Of a stretch of DNA of 22,706 nucleotides, positions 21,694 to 22,706 are shown in pieces. The stretch is from positions 1-22,706 of IMG/VR virus record IMGVR_UViG_3300006616_000060, one strand, 5' to 3'. A model generated the notes under the pieces. It ran no database searches and was not told where the DNA came from. It worked only from the letters and a program-made list of their open reading frames with translations. The stretch is from a virus. Position 1 is the first letter of the stretch. Each line of letters starts with the position of its first letter. The translations under genes and the position numbers were made by a program.

Positions 21694-21747
21694 TTGATTG
21701 CATGAGCAAACCCAACGCCGAGACGCTGGGCTAACTGATGCAATCAA
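21694..21747 (-). other. Two-stage RNA hairpin between early genes, possible RNase III site
   Basis: Outer perfect 10-bp stem TTGATTGCAT / ATGCAATCAA (21694-21703 with 21738-21747) encloses a 9-bp inner stem (21709-21717 with 21724-21732, G-U pairs when read on the - strand) with a six-base loop, separated by small internal loops. No U-tract follows, so it is not a terminator. It overlaps the stop codon of the 21744-22061 gene and precedes the RBS of the next gene. It resembles T7 inter-gene RNase III sites in placement and form. Confidence 0.6.
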
Positions 21748-22061
21748 CTGGCTAGTTCTCGCTGTATCTTTAGACCCTTGAGAAGCATTGCTTCAGCGTC
21801 TGCTTTCTGACCACTTCTCAATCGCTCGTAAGCCCATGAGACCCAACCAGCGGCGTCATGTGATAAGACTTCTGGTCGCTCGGCTGGGGTTGGCTCTGGC
21901 TTGCTCTCGACTGCCATTGCTCCCACTGAGTTTTGATTTAGGAATGCCAGCAAGTCAGCCTTCATGACTGGGACATCAACCTCAATGTATTTCCCCTCAA
22001 GTTTTCGTGCGTCTGCTTGAGTGCCTGCCCAGTCGCCACGTTTGTTTGTGTAAAGTCTCAT
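21744..22061 (-). CDS. Early protein of unknown function, Pro/Glu linker
   Basis: This 105-aa protein has an N-terminal segment MRLYTNKRGDWAGTQADARK with a Lys/Glu-rich strand and a helix (MKADLLAFLNQN). A Pro/Glu-rich linker (ESKPEPTPAERPEV) follows, and a C-terminal helical pair (AAGWVSWAYERLRSGQKADA, LLKGLKIQREL) that looks like a small helical hairpin. The bipartite form suggests a tethered adaptor. No known family could be named. It begins in an ATGA overlap with the gene at 22058-22249, and its stop codon lies in the hairpin at 21694-21747. Confidence 0.65.
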   Translation of the reverse strand: MRLYTNKRGDWAGTQADARKLEGKYIEVDVPVMKADLLAFLNQNSVGAMAVESKPEPTPAERPEVLSHDAAGWVSWAYERLRSGQKADAEAMLLKGLKIQRELAS

Positions 22062-22249
22062 TTGCTTTCTCCACTTTTCTTAGGTGTCAAAGTGTAGTTG
22101 GCGGCTATAAAGTTTTGCATCATCATAGCGGCTGTAACGACTGCTGGATCGTTTGTTGCCTTAATCCAGTTGTTCAGCTGTTCCATTGTTTCTGGAGTAG
22201 CGAAAAAGTTATTTACGCTTCCGCAATAATCTAAGATTTCATTTGTCAT
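22058..22249 (-). CDS. 63-aa early protein of unknown function
   Basis: The protein MTNEILDYCGSVNNFFATPE... is mostly helical (TMEQLNNWIKATNDPAVVTA, MMMQNFIAANYTL) and ends in a basic tail (TPKKSGESK). The ATG at 22249 was chosen: TAGGAAC lies eight bases upstream and incorporates the stop codon of the preceding gene; an in-frame TTG at 22282 has no such signal. It ends in an ATGA overlap with the next gene. No family is recognised. Confidence 0.6.
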   Translation of the reverse strand: MTNEILDYCGSVNNFFATPETMEQLNNWIKATNDPAVVTAAMMMQNFIAANYTLTPKKSGESK

Positions 22250-22259
22250 TCTATTGTTC

Positions 22260-22478
22260 CTAGCAAGTTTCGATTTGTGCAATGTCTGCGCGGTAGTTTG
22301 CTTCCAAGTATTTGCAAACTTTCCTAAATGTATTGTAGATGTTGGCGTCTATATCTGCCGCGATGCCATCGTAATCTTCGTCATCACAGACAATGGAAAA
22401 GTTGCTGTCTTCCTCAATCTTTCCGTAGCAATAAACTTCGTCTCCATCGGCTCTTTTGTATTTGTAGTCTGGTTGCAT
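22260..22478 (-). CDS. 72-aa strongly acidic early protein
   Basis: The protein MQPDYKYKRADGDEVYCYGK... contains an acidic run (VCDDEDYDGIAADIDAN) and roughly twice as many Asp/Glu as Lys/Arg. Small acidic early proteins of T7-like phages can act as DNA mimics or inhibitors of host enzymes, but nothing here identifies a target. The ATG at 22478 follows AGAAGGAACGAAAGA, a leader shared with two other early genes; a longer in-frame form (to 22610) would run through the hairpin at 22512-22547 and into the preceding small gene, so it was rejected. Confidence 0.6.
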   Translation of the reverse strand: MQPDYKYKRADGDEVYCYGKIEEDSNFSIVCDDEDYDGIAADIDANIYNTFRKVCKYLEANYRADIAQIETC

Positions 22479-22511
22479 TCTTTCGTTCCTTCTGTTGTCG
22501 TGGCTAAGTCC

Positions 22512-22547
22512 ACTGGATGACCCACGCCTTAGCATGGGTGCACCAGT
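22512..22547 (-). other. RNA hairpin between early genes
   Basis: An 8-bp inner stem (22520-22527 with 22532-22539, four-base loop, one non-Watson-Crick pair) is extended, after a 3x3 internal loop, by a 5-bp outer stem ACTGG/CCAGT (22512-22516 with 22543-22547). No U-tract follows. It sits in the only sizeable gap between the early genes at 22552 and 22478, like the hairpin at 21694-21747. Confidence 0.5.
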
Positions 22548-22551
22548 AGGC

Positions 22552-22659
22552 TCAGTTGTATGCGTAGAAGGCAACGAAAGGCGTCGCCATGATTGCACAG
22601 GCAAGGGCAAAGTCTGCCCAGAACTCAGGTGATGACAGGCGGTTGATAAGGTCTCTCAT
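22552..22659 (-). CDS. 35-aa single-pass membrane peptide
   Basis: This small ORF encodes MRDLINRLSSPEFWADFALA followed by CAIMATPFVAFYAYN. An amphipathic N-terminus is followed by a hydrophobic helix of about 18 residues, so the product is probably an inner-membrane peptide. The start overlaps the preceding stop by ATGA (22656-22659) with GGGAGAAG upstream, giving good gene-like context. Such mini membrane proteins are common in early blocks of marine phages; function is unknown. Confidence 0.6.
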   Translation of the reverse strand: MRDLINRLSSPEFWADFALACAIMATPFVAFYAYN

Positions 22660-22706
22660 GCTACTTCTCCCAACTCTTCAGCTACTGCTTCAAGGTGGTA
22701 TTCCAT
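22656..22706 (-). CDS. 3' end of an early gene running off the window
   Basis: The reading frame MEYHLEAVAEELGEVA ends in a TGA at 22656-22658 and overlaps the next gene by ATGA. The window ends exactly at an ATG (22704-22706), so this is either a 16-codon ORF or, more likely, the C-terminus of a longer gene that continues beyond the window. No function can be inferred. Confidence 0.45.
   Translation of the reverse strand: MEYHLEAVAEELGEVA

Overview
The window is a 22.7 kb piece of a double-stranded DNA bacteriophage of the T7-like (autographivirus-type) podovirus kind. The evidence is a single-subunit RNA polymerase plus the classic T7 replication set: gp2.5-like ssDNA-binding protein, gp3-like endonuclease, gp4-like primase-helicase, gp5-like polymerase and a gp6-like exonuclease. 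Several traits point to a marine phage, probably of an alphaproteobacterium: a B12-dependent (class II) ribonucleotide reductase, a MazG-like pyrophosphohydrolase, collagen-like tail fibres with small tip proteins, a GTA-type holin and a tyrosine integrase beside the RNA polymerase. The host assignment is inference. No tRNA, rRNA, CRISPR array or insertion sequence was seen.

Layout. Positions 1-4644 (+ strand) are a tail-fibre and tail-tip cassette: the 3' end of one collagen-like fibre, six small tip or assembly proteins (two pairs are relatives of each other), a second complete collagen-like fibre with a glycine-rich tip, and one more small accessory protein. Positions 4645-7914 (+) are an envelope and lysis cluster: a membrane/coiled-coil protein overlapping a lipoprotein (possible spanin pair), two secreted proteins of unknown role whose genes overlap by 149 nt, a second membrane/coiled-coil protein, a holin and a GH108 endolysin. 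A perfect 15-bp hairpin at 7930-7974 is a bidirectional terminator where the two gene blocks meet head-on.

Positions 8085-22706 are all on the - strand and are read from right to left. The order is: small early genes (22.7-21.0 kb), integrase, a 44-codon ORF coupled to the RNA polymerase, RNA polymerase, SSB, endonuclease I, primase-helicase, a winged-helix protein, MazG-like enzyme, DNA polymerase, an overlapping small gene, 5'-3' exonuclease, a DUF3310 protein, class II RNR, and three small genes. One of those three is a 64-aa zinc ribbon resembling the N-terminus of NrdR. Many neighbouring genes overlap by ATGA or by tens of bases. RNA hairpins lie between the early genes and after the RNA polymerase, and intrinsic terminators sit directly in front of the SSB and primase-helicase genes, so the early-to-middle switch is probably controlled at the RNA level.

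How it works together (inference): host RNA polymerase would read the right-hand early block, producing integrase and phage RNA polymerase. The phage polymerase would then read the replication and nucleotide-supply genes (RNR, MazG-like, DUF3310) leftwards, and from promoters outside this window the virion and lysis genes rightwards. Running virion genes against replication genes is unusual for T7 relatives, which normally transcribe everything in one direction. No repressor gene or attP site could be identified, so a temperate life cycle is suggested only by the integrase.
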